NCBI GenBank assembly: GCA_047623945.1
Contig: JBLHOT010000008.1
Span: 1 to 64,000 of the forward strand
Origin: Arcticibacterium sp047623945
GTDB lineage: Bacteria > Bacteroidota > Bacteroidia > Cytophagales > Spirosomataceae
DNA length: 64,000 bases
Direction: 5' to 3'
Shown here one piece after another: positions 45,073 to 54,600 of this stretch. Each line of letters starts with the position of its first letter. Position 1 is the first letter of the stretch. A program made the position numbers and the translations under genes. Under the pieces are notes generated by a model. The model ran no database searches. It had not been told where the DNA came from and saw nothing but the letters and a program-made list of their open reading frames with translations.

Positions 45073-46625
45073 AATCCTGACGGGTCTTTCGGGGTCACGA
45101 GTATCACATCTTCTTTGTCCACAACTACTTGGCCTGGAAGCGATCCTTTAATTTTCCTTACAAACTTTTTAGGTGTGCACATTACAGGGACCAAACTGTC
45201 CGTTTTTCTTTTTGAAAACCAAGCCGCTAGTTCTGCGGCTTTCTCTATGATATAAGGCGGAGTTTTATGCCCAGATTTATCTTTTATAACCACATGCGAG
45301 CCACTCACATCTTTGGCATGCAGCCATAAATCGTTTTTGCTTGCGAACTTTTGTGTTAAAACGTCATTATTTTTTGAGTTTTTACCAACCAATATTTTAT
45401 AGCCATCCACTTCAAAACACTTGAAGAGTTCGTCAATAGATTTCTCACTTTTCTGAGACTTTTCTAAGTCTTCAGTTTTAGCAAATTTCCGAAGCGTTTT
45501 CAAGGAGGACTCTTCTTCAATTTCTTTAAGATTCGCTAAAAGAGTTTCTAATTCTTTTTGACGCTGAGCTATGTTTTTTTCTAGAAAATCAATTTCAATT
45601 TTTTCTTTCTTAGCCTTGCGGTAATAATTTTCGGCGTTTTTTTGACCTGAAAGGTCTTTCTTGAGTTTTATTTTTATCGGATTGTTATTCACGAAATCCA
45701 AAAGCTCCACGCTTTCGGCCAAGGGCGGAATGGCATGAAGGTTTGCCATCAAGATATGTCCAATGTCCTGATTGCTTGTAGTTAAAATAATTTGGTCTAA
45801 GCGTTTTTCACCCTGAGCAATGTATTGTTCACAGCTTTTTATAGATTTAAGAATAGCCCTCCTTATTTTACCCTTTTCAGAGCTAAGCTGAGATACTTGC
45901 ATTTTATCAATGAAGTAAGCATTCGCTGCACTTATAGGCTCTTTAAAAGTCTTTATTGGCTCCAGGTAAGGAAGTAAAGAAAGGTGGAGGATGTCATTGA
46001 TTTTAATGAGGTAGAAAAGCCCCGCATCCATTTGTTCACTAATGCTTTGGACACGTTTCCAGTCCGCGTTTAGCACACCCGTTTTTTGTTCTTTTAATAA
46101 CTTCTGAGGTATTTTACCCCAAGTAGGAAAGATTTTAAAAACATCGCCATCGGCTTTTTTAAAATCGTTAAAGGTTTGAGGTCTTTCTTTATGAAATTCT
46201 GAAAGCCTTAGCTGTAAATCTTGTTTTAATGTATTGTTAAAAACGAATGCAGCTTTATCTTCTTCAAAGAGAATGATGTTAGCTCTATTTCCGAACATTT
46301 TAAAGACAATGGTTTTCTTGTCATTCAAATAGATAGCAAAAGCTCTTTCTCCCTCAAAAACCTTAACCGAAGCCACTTTGGTATTGACTAATTCTGGCCA
46401 AAGATCCACGGAGTTTTTCTTTGCTCTATGAAATACATCGGTGAAGTAGAAACCTGGGTGAGTAGGCAAAACAGAACATTTGATGAAAAAGCCTCGGTTC
46501 TCATCCCCAAAACCCAACATCAATTCATCTTTCTCTTGACTAAAGCAAGTGAGCAGTTCTAATCCCGCTAATTTCTCATGAAGGGCAGGAGCCAAATGCT
46601 TAAAAAAGTGATGATTATTGTTCAT
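45069..46625 (-). CDS. rqcH: NFACT-family protein RqcH (ribosome quality control)
   Basis: A 518-residue NFACT protein. RqcH binds obstructed 50S subunits with peptidyl-tRNA and recruits tRNA(Ala) to add alanine tails. The N-terminal NFACT-N domain is recognisable by sequence order (G-N-R-A-N-I-I-L-F-E near residue 110), followed by a long coiled coil (about 265-385). The NFACT-R domain at the C-terminus contains N-D-x-L-x-x-K-x-A-S-K-N-D-L-W-L-H-A-K-D-V-S-G-S-H-V. Length is slightly below B. subtilis RqcH. It is divergent from nothing and ends at the interlocked stop with the secreted protein gene. Confidence 0.88.
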   Translation of the reverse strand: MNNNHHFFKHLAPALHEKLAGLELLTCFSQEKDELMLGFGDENRGFFIKCSVLPTHPGFYFTDVFHRAKKNSVDLWPELVNTKVASVKVFEGERAFAIYLNDKKTIVFKMFGNRANIILFEEDKAAFVFNNTLKQDLQLRLSEFHKERPQTFNDFKKADGDVFKIFPTWGKIPQKLLKEQKTGVLNADWKRVQSISEQMDAGLFYLIKINDILHLSLLPYLEPIKTFKEPISAANAYFIDKMQVSQLSSEKGKIRRAILKSIKSCEQYIAQGEKRLDQIILTTSNQDIGHILMANLHAIPPLAESVELLDFVNNNPIKIKLKKDLSGQKNAENYYRKAKKEKIEIDFLEKNIAQRQKELETLLANLKEIEEESSLKTLRKFAKTEDLEKSQKSEKSIDELFKCFEVDGYKILVGKNSKNNDVLTQKFASKNDLWLHAKDVSGSHVVIKDKSGHKTPPYIIEKAAELAAWFSKRKTDSLVPVMCTPKKFVRKIKGSLPGQVVVDKEDVILVTPKDPSGF

Positions 46626-46662
46626 TGAATTAATTTAGAGAGCTATTCCCTTGAAATGTTTT

Positions 46663-47580
46663 CTATTGTTCTTTGGTAGCTTGAATGATGCCTTCTTTGA
46701 GAGCGTATTTAGATATTTTCAGGGTTTTAAGTCCAAAGTTTTGAATAAGATATCTTATCAGACATACGGCTACCACTATCATGTCTACCCTAAGTTCTAT
46801 CATACCCGGAATAGCCATTCTTTCTGCTCTGTTTTTGCTAAGTAGTTTCTCATAACTGTCTATAAACTCCTCCAGAGGATAGTCAAAACCTATTTCTTCT
46901 CTAGGCATGTCTTCGCCAGTTTTCTTGTAGAAATACATGCTGTTTAATGTGTCAAAACTTCCAGACGACCCCACCAATATAGAGGGAGAATACTGGTGGC
47001 AGGCGTTGGCTAGTGGGAGTAAGTTTTCTCTAAGGTAGTCGTCGAGCTTATTGACAGATCCAGAAGAGATAGGGTCGGAGTCTTGAAAGAATTCCATCAT
47101 TCTCTGCCCACCAATTTCAAGGCTCCTTTTCCAAAGAATGGCATCAGGTTTACAAATAATGAACTCCACACTTCCTCCACCAATGTCGACAATTAGGCTA
47201 GGCTCTTTTATTTGAACAGCCTTGGTGACACCCACGTAAATTAGCTCAGCCTCTCTGTCTCCAGAAATAACTTCAACCTGTATTTGCGTGGCTTCATGAA
47301 AACGATTAAGAACTTCCTCTCTGTTTTTTGCACTTCTAAATGCAGACGTACCGAAGGCAAAAACACATTCGCTCGCAATCCCGAATTCAATAATGTGCTC
47401 CTTGAAAATTCCGAGAACACCTATTCCTCTCTCAATCCCTTCTTCAGTAATAATCCCTTTATTTATTCCTCCCATACCTATTTTGGCAGGTTCTGAACGT
47501 TTGAAAAGTGTTTTTCCATCATCTCCAATTATCTGAAGATGAAACGTATTCGTGCCTAAGTCTATGATGGCTCTTTTCAT
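46663..47580 (-). CDS. Ppx/GppA family phosphatase
   Basis: A 305-residue member of the actin-fold exopolyphosphatase / guanosine pentaphosphatase family. The phosphate-binding motifs are I-D-L-G-T-N-T-F-H-L at the start and V-D-I-G-G-G-S-V-E-F in the middle. The short form lacks the C-terminal HD-like domain of E. coli Ppx, as is usual in Bacteroidota. It hydrolyses polyphosphate or pppGpp; which one cannot be decided here. It lies 20 bp after pepP on the same strand. Confidence 0.88.
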   Translation of the reverse strand: MKRAIIDLGTNTFHLQIIGDDGKTLFKRSEPAKIGMGGINKGIITEEGIERGIGVLGIFKEHIIEFGIASECVFAFGTSAFRSAKNREEVLNRFHEATQIQVEVISGDREAELIYVGVTKAVQIKEPSLIVDIGGGSVEFIICKPDAILWKRSLEIGGQRMMEFFQDSDPISSGSVNKLDDYLRENLLPLANACHQYSPSILVGSSGSFDTLNSMYFYKKTGEDMPREEIGFDYPLEEFIDSYEKLLSKNRAERMAIPGMIELRVDMIVVAVCLIRYLIQNFGLKTLKISKYALKEGIIQATKEQ

Positions 47581-47600
47581 TCAATTCTTATATTATGAGA

Positions 47601-48896
47601 CTAATTGTTAGCCGCCAAGAAGGCCTCGATTTCTCTTGTTTCAATCGGAATGCTTTCGCACAAATCTATATTTCCCTCTTCAGTAATCAAAATGTCATTC
47701 TCCAGTCTTATCCCAATGCCTTCTTCCAAAATATAAATGCCAGGCTCACAGGTAAATAGCATACCGGGTTTAAAGGGGGTACTTGGTGGCCCTACATCAT
47801 GAACATCAAGACCTAAATAATGTGAAACACCGTGCGGGAAATACTTTATGTAAAGTGGTTTTTTAGCATCTTGGTTCATTACATCCTCAATAGTAAATAA
47901 ACCAAGTTTAATCAATTCATTTTCCATGCATTTACCCACTTCATCGCGGAGTTTCAGCATAGTGTTTCCTGTCACCAGTCGCTTTTTTGCAAATTTAAAG
48001 ACCCTTAGCACGGCATTGTAAACTTCCTTTTGACGTTCAGTGAATTTTCCACTTACAGGTAGGCAGCGTGTGAGGTCCGCATTATAGTTGCCATATTCTG
48101 CACCAAAATCTAGCAGGACCAAATCGCCTGTTTTACAGGTTTCATTATTACTGATATAGTGCAATACACAGGCGTTTTTCCCTGAGGCCACTATGGGCTG
48201 GAAAGCATGACCACGGGAACGATTTAAAAGAAAATGATAGGTGAGTTCGGCTTCCAGTTCAAATTCTCTTGCGTCTGGTTTTAGTTTAGCTGCAAAATGA
48301 ATCAGAGCGATTTTAGAAATTTCAATGGCCTTTTTTATTTGGACCAGTTCTTCTTCCTCTTTAATGCTTCTCAAGTTCCAAAGAATGGGAGCCAGTTTCT
48401 TATGCTTTTTGACTCTAAAGGCCTTTTTTATCCATTTATTAAACTGATCTGTCTCCGAGATGAAGTCTTCGTTTCTACCCGAATGGTCATTGCTATTTAA
48501 ATAGACATCGCAGGGTATGTGAATGTTTTTATCTAAAAATTTATCAATATCATCAGACCATTTCACGGTTTGAATGCCGCTTAAGTTTCTCGCTTGTTCT
48601 TTGGACAGTTTCTCTCCTTCCCAGATTTTTAAATGTTCGTTGGTCTCTCGAATGAATAGTATTTCTCTAAACTTCGCTTTCGGGTGATTTGGACAGAGTA
48701 TTAAATAAGTCTCCTCTTGGTCTATTCCCGTCAAATAAAACAAATCTGAGTTTTGCTTAAAGCCCAACACGCCATCTGCGTTGGTAGGAATTACATCGTT
48801 TGAACACAGCAGAGCCATGCTATTTTCCTTCAATTGAGCTACGAGCTTTTGCCTGTTTCTTATGTAGAGTTGTTTTGAAAGTGGTTGGTATCTCAT
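47601..48896 (-). CDS. Xaa-Pro aminopeptidase (PepP-like)
   Basis: A 431-residue M24B metallopeptidase. It has an aminopeptidase P N-terminal domain (F-Y-L-T-G-I-D-Q-E-E-T) and a pita-bread catalytic domain. The five metal ligands are visible in L-L-D-F-G-A-E-Y-G-N-Y-N-A-D-L-T-R, H-G-V-S-H-Y-L-G-L-D-V-H-D, C-E-P-G-I-Y and I-R-L-E-N-D. It removes N-terminal residues before proline from peptides. No signal peptide, hence cytoplasmic. It lies 14 bp downstream of the DUF1460 gene. Confidence 0.92.
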   Translation of the reverse strand: MRYQPLSKQLYIRNRQKLVAQLKENSMALLCSNDVIPTNADGVLGFKQNSDLFYLTGIDQEETYLILCPNHPKAKFREILFIRETNEHLKIWEGEKLSKEQARNLSGIQTVKWSDDIDKFLDKNIHIPCDVYLNSNDHSGRNEDFISETDQFNKWIKKAFRVKKHKKLAPILWNLRSIKEEEELVQIKKAIEISKIALIHFAAKLKPDAREFELEAELTYHFLLNRSRGHAFQPIVASGKNACVLHYISNNETCKTGDLVLLDFGAEYGNYNADLTRCLPVSGKFTERQKEVYNAVLRVFKFAKKRLVTGNTMLKLRDEVGKCMENELIKLGLFTIEDVMNQDAKKPLYIKYFPHGVSHYLGLDVHDVGPPSTPFKPGMLFTCEPGIYILEEGIGIRLENDILITEEGNIDLCESIPIETREIEAFLAANN

Positions 48897-48910
48897 AAAA
48901 TGACGATGAC

Positions 48911-49723
48911 TTAAGAATTAACCCTTAAAACCATCAAGCCTGCATGCTTTTTAATTCGATCTAAGTACACGCTTAGAGGTTCATTAGAGATGGCTACTTT
49001 TTTCAACTCAGAGGATGCATGCATAAAGAAAAGCTCACCATTTATCCATAAGGCTAGACCCTCATGATTTACGTCAAGTCCATTTATAGTGGAGGTAAAA
49101 GCTATAATATCGCCATTTTTAATAGCCGACTTTGTTTTCTGAAAATCCGTTTTTTTGATTTCGTAAAAAGGGTACTTATCTACTTGGGCCTCCATCGCTT
49201 TAATATCTGCCAATACAGCATTGTCTGTTTTAAAAGCCGGGTAGTATTGACGGTGCGTACTCATGAAGTTAATACTCTTAGGATAACGCGTACCTAACGT
49301 AGGTGTTAAATCTTTCAAGATACCATTTTCTTCGGCACGTTTTGCCCATTCAAAAAAGTAGTGAATTCTAGACGCGTAGCCGTCAATAAGCCCATTACGG
49401 TACCTTAAATATTGCATTTCGGAAAGAAAGGCGTCTTTGCTGACGTCTTCGGTGTTAGAAACCCTGGCTAAGGCCAATACCGTTTCTACAAATGTATAGC
49501 AGTCAAAACCATCAAGTCTACAAGTTAATTTTTCTTCGGGAGCCTCTAAGGAGCCAGTTAAATAGGGAAGGCCAATAAGCTTTTGGCCTATCTCTAACAT
49601 TCGACCGCCTACGTCTGCGGACCTTAAGTCGTTTGTTAGGTTCTTGACGGTCATGTCATCAATTTGTTGGCCAAATCCAGTTTGGTTTAAAAGAAGAAAG
49701 AGGAGAGCGATTTTTTTTAGCAT
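48911..49723 (-). CDS. DUF1460 secreted protein (NlpC/P60-like amidase)
   Basis: A 270-residue protein with a signal peptide (residues 1-19). The DUF1460 signatures are G-L-D-G-F-D-C-Y-T-F-V-E-like text (here C-R-L-D-G-F-D-C-Y-T-F-V-E, catalytic Cys), R-Y-R-N-G-L-I-D-G-Y-A-S-R-I-H-Y-F and the D-V-N-H-E-G-L late His. Such proteins have an NlpC/P60-like fold and cleave peptidoglycan peptides or amides. It starts a three-gene unit with pepP and ppx. Confidence 0.85.
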   Translation of the reverse strand: MLKKIALLFLLLNQTGFGQQIDDMTVKNLTNDLRSADVGGRMLEIGQKLIGLPYLTGSLEAPEEKLTCRLDGFDCYTFVETVLALARVSNTEDVSKDAFLSEMQYLRYRNGLIDGYASRIHYFFEWAKRAEENGILKDLTPTLGTRYPKSINFMSTHRQYYPAFKTDNAVLADIKAMEAQVDKYPFYEIKKTDFQKTKSAIKNGDIIAFTSTINGLDVNHEGLALWINGELFFMHASSELKKVAISNEPLSVYLDRIKKHAGLMVLRVNS

Positions 49724-49842
49724 GAATCAAATATTCTTTAGGAGAGCGTTTATAGCTACAAATATACTTGAAAACTCGGCTCAAAAGCGGATATAAGAGG
49801 CAGCATTAACAGATTTTTAATGCTATTTACAGCGTACTTTTC

Positions 49843-49850
49843 TACATTTG
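49843..49850 (+). promoter_or_regulatory. Probable -7 promoter element of the gatC-gatA-gatB::aspS operon
   Basis: TACATTTG matches TAnnTTTG and lies 86 bp upstream of the preferred gatC start. A -33 box at proper spacing is not obvious. Confidence 0.45.
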
Positions 49851-49935
49851 TGGCTTGTTTTGGTTTTATAGGCCAATGCAAACTATCAAAGGAAATTTAA
49901 AAAGGGCATTATTAAGTCCGTGCTTACATATAGCA

Positions 49936-50196
49936 ATGAGTAAAACAATGACGCTGGAGGTACTCTCTAGCATAAAAGGTGCAGAATCATCTGAAGCCGT
50001 AGAAAAGCTATTTGACGTTATTAAAAGGGCCAATATTGACCTTAATAATTTGGAGGTTGCCGAGGGTGTTCCACTTTCTAAACTTCGTGAAGATGAAGTG
50101 ATAGAGAGTTCGGCCTTAGAGAAGGAAATCATCAAAAGCAATTTTCCAAAATCAAAGAATGGATATTTGGTAGTTTCTAAAGTAATAGAAGAATAA
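49936..50196 (+). CDS. gatC: Asp-tRNA(Asn)/Glu-tRNA(Gln) amidotransferase subunit C, divergent
   Basis: About 86 residues from the ATG at 49936 (MSKTMTLEVL). Alternative in-frame starts are the ATG at 49876 and TTG at 49855, which would add 20-27 residues with no GatC likeness, and an ATG at 49948. The C-terminal half is clearly GatC: P-L-S-K-L-R-E-D-E-V, then L-E-K-E-I-I-K-S-N-F-P and G-Y-L-V-V-S-K-V-I-E-E. The usual N-terminal A-x-L-A-R-L helix is not conserved. GatC stabilises and docks GatA and GatB in the transamidase. It ends 1 bp before the gatA ATG. Confidence 0.82.
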   Translation: MSKTMTLEVLSSIKGAESSEAVEKLFDVIKRANIDLNNLEVAEGVPLSKLREDEVIESSALEKEIIKSNFPKSKNGYLVVSKVIEE

Positions 50197-50197
50197 G

Positions 50198-51610
50198 ATG
50201 GCGTCTGAAATTAATAAACTACATAAACTTCTTAAAAATAAGGAGATAAGCTGCAAAGACTTAGTTACATCTAAGCTGGATGCCCTGGTTAAAAGCAATA
50301 ACAATACGGCTAATTTCTTATTAAAAAAGTCAGCACTTGTTCTAGCTGAAAAAGTGGATCAAAAAATAGCTAAAGGAGAGGAGATAGGTCTTCTAGAAGG
50401 CATTCCCTTTGGTTTGAAAGATGTTTATTTGCTTCAAGGAGAACCGGCCTCAGCGAGTTCGGATTTTCTAAAAAACTATACGTCTCCATATACGGCATCG
50501 GCTATTCAAAAGTTAATTAATGCAGGAGCTATTCCTATTGTTAAAGAAAACTGCGACAGCTTTGGACATGGGAGCAGCACAGAAAATACTGTTTTTGGTT
50601 CAGCAAAAAATGCTTTGGACGAAAGGAAAGTAGCAGGAGGTTCCAGTGGTGGCAGTGCCGTAAATGTAGCTAAAGAGTATACTGCCTTTTCTATTGGTGG
50701 AGATACTGGAGGTTCTATTCGTCAGCCGGCTGGTTATAATGGCGTATATGGTTTGAAACCATCTTATGGAAGAATTTCTAGGTATGGCTTGATGGCGTAT
50801 GCCTCTTCTACGGATACCGTTGGGCCTATTGCCAAAACGGTGGAAGATATAAGGATTGTCTTGAATCTATTAAGCGGAATGGATTATCACGACCAAACTA
50901 CTTTTGAGTCTGAGTCTGTTTCTAAGGAATTTGTGGAAGATAAATCTGCGGCAAAGAAACTTAAAATTGGTTATTACAAAAGTTTCATAGAAAGTGATGC
51001 TATAGATAAAAATATCAAAGCAGACTTTGAGCAACTTCTAGAGAAATTAAGAAAAGAGGGCTCAGAAATAAAAGCCTTAGACTTTTATAAAAGTGAGACT
51101 TTGGTATCTACCTATTATACCTTGGCCATGGCAGAAACAGCATCTAATTTGGCCAGACTTGACGGCACTAATTACGGTGAGCGAAAGGAGGGTGAAAACT
51201 TGAAAGAAATTTATGCTCAAACTCGCTCAGACAACTTTACGGAGGAAACCAAGCGACGCATAGTAGGAGGAAATCAAGTGCTTTCTACCGGCCATGCCGA
51301 AGAAATATACCTGAAGGCAAGGGCTTTGAGAGATGAGATATCTAAAAGGTTTACAGCAGAATTTAAAGAAGTGGACGTGTTACTTTCGCCAGTTACCCCA
51401 AGTCCCACTCCATTCATTGGAGATAATTTAAAGGATCCGCATGCCATGTACTTGTCAGATGCCTATACTGTAGGCTTTAGTTTAGGAGGATTGCCTACAC
51501 TTACTGCTCCGCAAGGCACAGAGACCGGCGTTCAGATTACGGCAGCAAAACATAGAGATGATACCGTTTTACAGTTTGCCCATTATTTGAATGATTCCAA
51601 GTTTAAATGA
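50198..51610 (+). CDS. gatA: Asp-tRNA(Asn)/Glu-tRNA(Gln) amidotransferase subunit A
   Basis: A 470-residue amidase-signature enzyme that releases ammonia from glutamine for the transamidase. The catalytic triad is complete: Lys74 (F-G-L-K-D-V), cis-Ser149 (A-G-G-S-S-G-G-S-A) and Ser173 (G-G-D-T-G-G-S-I-R-Q-P-A); spacing equals that of S. aureus GatA (79/154/178). The C-terminus D-P-H-A-M-Y-L-S-D-A-Y-T-V is also typical. It begins directly after gatC and is followed 55 bp later by the gatB::aspS fusion gene. Confidence 0.96.
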   Translation: MASEINKLHKLLKNKEISCKDLVTSKLDALVKSNNNTANFLLKKSALVLAEKVDQKIAKGEEIGLLEGIPFGLKDVYLLQGEPASASSDFLKNYTSPYTASAIQKLINAGAIPIVKENCDSFGHGSSTENTVFGSAKNALDERKVAGGSSGGSAVNVAKEYTAFSIGGDTGGSIRQPAGYNGVYGLKPSYGRISRYGLMAYASSTDTVGPIAKTVEDIRIVLNLLSGMDYHDQTTFESESVSKEFVEDKSAAKKLKIGYYKSFIESDAIDKNIKADFEQLLEKLRKEGSEIKALDFYKSETLVSTYYTLAMAETASNLARLDGTNYGERKEGENLKEIYAQTRSDNFTEETKRRIVGGNQVLSTGHAEEIYLKARALRDEISKRFTAEFKEVDVLLSPVTPSPTPFIGDNLKDPHAMYLSDAYTVGFSLGGLPTLTAPQGTETGVQITAAKHRDDTVLQFAHYLNDSKFK

Positions 51611-51665
51611 GTCGTTTGAATCAAGGGGTAAATCATAAAAATACTAAATTACCAAAACACAAATA

Positions 51666-54600
51666 ATGGTAAAGGATTTAGAAAAAGAATTAGACTTAGA
51701 AGGTTTAGAGGTTGTTATTGGTCTGGAAACGCATATTAGACTTAACACGAAGAGCAAGCTTTTCTGTGCCTGTGCAAACCAAGAAGCAGAGGAGCCAAAT
51801 ACAAATATTTGCTCTATCTGTACAGGTCAAATGGGCGTCTTGCCTGCGGTCAATAAAGAGGCTATAAGAAAGGCCATTATTTTTGGAAAGGCAGTGAAGT
51901 CTTCCATGGATAATGAGGTGATTTGCTGGGACAGAAAGCATTACGAATATCCAGACTTGCCCAAGAATTTTCAGTTGACGCAGTTTCAGAAACCCATTAT
52001 CCCAAATGGTCAGATTGAGTGTTATAGAGACAATGGCACTACGTTTACGGTAGACTTAGAGCAGGTTCACTTAGAAGAGGATGCCGCCAAGCTTATGCAC
52101 GAAAGAAAGCAGACGCTGGTTGATTTCAATAAAGGGGGTGTTCCACTCATTGAGGTGGTTACCAAACCGTGCATCAAAACCCTAAAAGATGCGTCTACGT
52201 ATGCTCAGTATGTGCAGCGAATAGTCCAAAACTTAGGTATATCAGAAGCCAATTTGGAGAAAGGCGAGTTTAAGTCAGATGTTTCTGTTTCGCTAAGAAA
52301 AAAAGGCACAGACGTTTTAAATCCAAGAACAGAAATAAAGAATTTGAATTCATTCAAATTCATGATAGAAGCTCTCGAAGAAGAAGTTTCAAAGCAATTG
52401 GCCTATTTTTCGGAGCATAAAAAGCCAAGACCAGAACAAACTACTGTGCTTTGGGATGAAGCTTTAAAGCAGACGAAAACCATGCGAACAAAAGAGTTCG
52501 CCGCAGATTATAGATACGCTTTAGAGCCAGATATTCCTTTTGTAGATATCAGAAATGAAATTTCTGAAACAGAGGTTGATCAAAACCTTCTTCCTTTTGC
52601 TATTGAAAGCATTTTGATAAATGGAGGTGTAAAACCTCAAGACGCTAAGTTCTTTACGTCGGATAGTAGGCGTTCAGATTTATTCACATTTATAAATGCC
52701 AATTTAAACGACACGGCCTTTGTAGCTAAGACACTTTTAAACAACCTAAAAGCAGAGGATTATGGCAAAGTCCAGGATGCCTCTGATTTTGTTTATTGTT
52801 TTAAGGAGCTAAAAGAAGGCAGAATTACCGTTATTTTATTGCAGCACGCGGTAAATGAATTGGTTGAAAACGCTGACTTTGACTTTAAAGCATATTTCAA
52901 AGTAAATAGCATTTCTGATGACAGCCTTAAAGAAGCCATCACAAAAGTAATTTCAGAGAATGCAGAAACAGCGGCCGAAATCCGAGATGGTAACCAGGGG
53001 AAAGCTGGTATTCTAGTCGGAAAAGTTTTGCAAGTTATTGGTAAAGGAGCATCTGGTAAAGTAGTACGTGAGCAAATTCTAAATACTCTAAACGAAAAGG
53101 GAGAAGGCTCTACGAGTGCTGGTTCAGGAAACGTTTCTAACACAAAATCAAATACCAAAACGGCTTTAGACGAAGAAGAAAATCGTTTTACAGAAATCAT
53201 TGTCAAAGACAAATACCGAAGTCATTTAATTAATGAGCTTTCTGAAATAGATTTAGGTAAAGAAGTTACGGTTTCTGGCTGGGTGGCTAGTGTAAGAGAT
53301 CATGGAGATTTAGTCTTTATTGATTTAAGAGATAGTTCTTACGAAGTGCTTCAGATTAGACTCGATAGAACCAATTTTGATGATTTAGACAATTTGGCCA
53401 AAGTAAAGCCTGAGTCTGTTATTGCCGCGAAAGGTCATATTATTCAAAGAGCAGACGACGATTATAATCCAGGCATAAGAACTGGGAAATTAGAATTAGA
53501 CGCTAGTGTGATGGAAGTGCTGAATGGTGCTTCTACTTTACCTTTTGAAATAAAAAGAGCAGCTAAAACTAGCGAAAACGTACGTTTTAAATACAAGTAT
53601 TTAGATCATAGAAGTGCCGAGGCTCGTAAAGCTGTCATTAATAGGCATAAGGTGATAAAGCTCATCCGTGATATTTTGGATGAGGAGCATTTTATTGAAA
53701 TTGAAACGCCAATTCTTACAGCAGGTACAGACGAAGGAGCCAGGGAGTTCATAGTTCCAAGTAGGAAGTTTTCAGGTAAATTTTACACGCTTCCGCAAGC
53801 TCCCCAACAGTTTAAGCAAATGCTGATGGTGGGTGGCTTTGAGAAGTACTTCCAGATAGCACGTTGTTTTAGAGATGAAGATTCTAGAGGAGATAGACAG
53901 CCTGAGTTTACACAGTTGGATATAGAAATGGCCTACGTGAATACGCAGGACGTGATGGATATTAACTCTAAACTGTTCAATGAGGTTGTGAAAAAAGTCT
54001 ATCCTAAAAAATGGAAGTTGTTTCCTTTTAAGGTGCTTACTTATTACGAGTCCATGGATAAATATGGCTGCGATAGGCCAGACCTTCGTTTTGGTTTGGA
54101 GATGCAGGATATCACCAGCATCGTTAAAGAAACCGAGTTTCAGGTCTTTGCGAAACCCATCGAAGAAGGGGGTATTGTGAAATGTATTAAGGTGGCTTCG
54201 GAATTCCAAAAGACAAGACTTTCTAAGGGGCAAATAGAAAAATTGACAGCTACGGCCCAAAGTCATGGCTTAGGTGGCTTAGCCTATATTATCGTCAATG
54301 AAAACGAGTTACAGTCACCTATAATTAAGTTTTTAGGTGAGGACATTTGTGCCAATATCATTAAAGAAACCAATGCCCAAGTTGGTGACATTGTCTTCTT
54401 TTCGGCAGCTGATTATAAGACGGCCAATTCGGCACTAGATGCTGTGAGACAAGAATTAGGTCAAATCTTAAAATTGATTAAGCCTAAAGAATTACACCCC
54501 GCATGGATCATAGATTTCCCATTCTTTGAGAAAACAGATGAAGGCAGATGGACCTTTACGCATAACCCTTTCTCGATGCCAAATGTGAAAGATATAGACA

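Noticed and set aside
52793..53212. 139-codon open frame on the minus strand
   Set aside because: Serine-rich shadow of the GatB tail and linker; no start signal or family.
53772..54266. 164-codon open frame on the minus strand
   Set aside because: It lies opposite the AspRS coding sequence, has no family likeness and is a shadow of codon use on the other strand.
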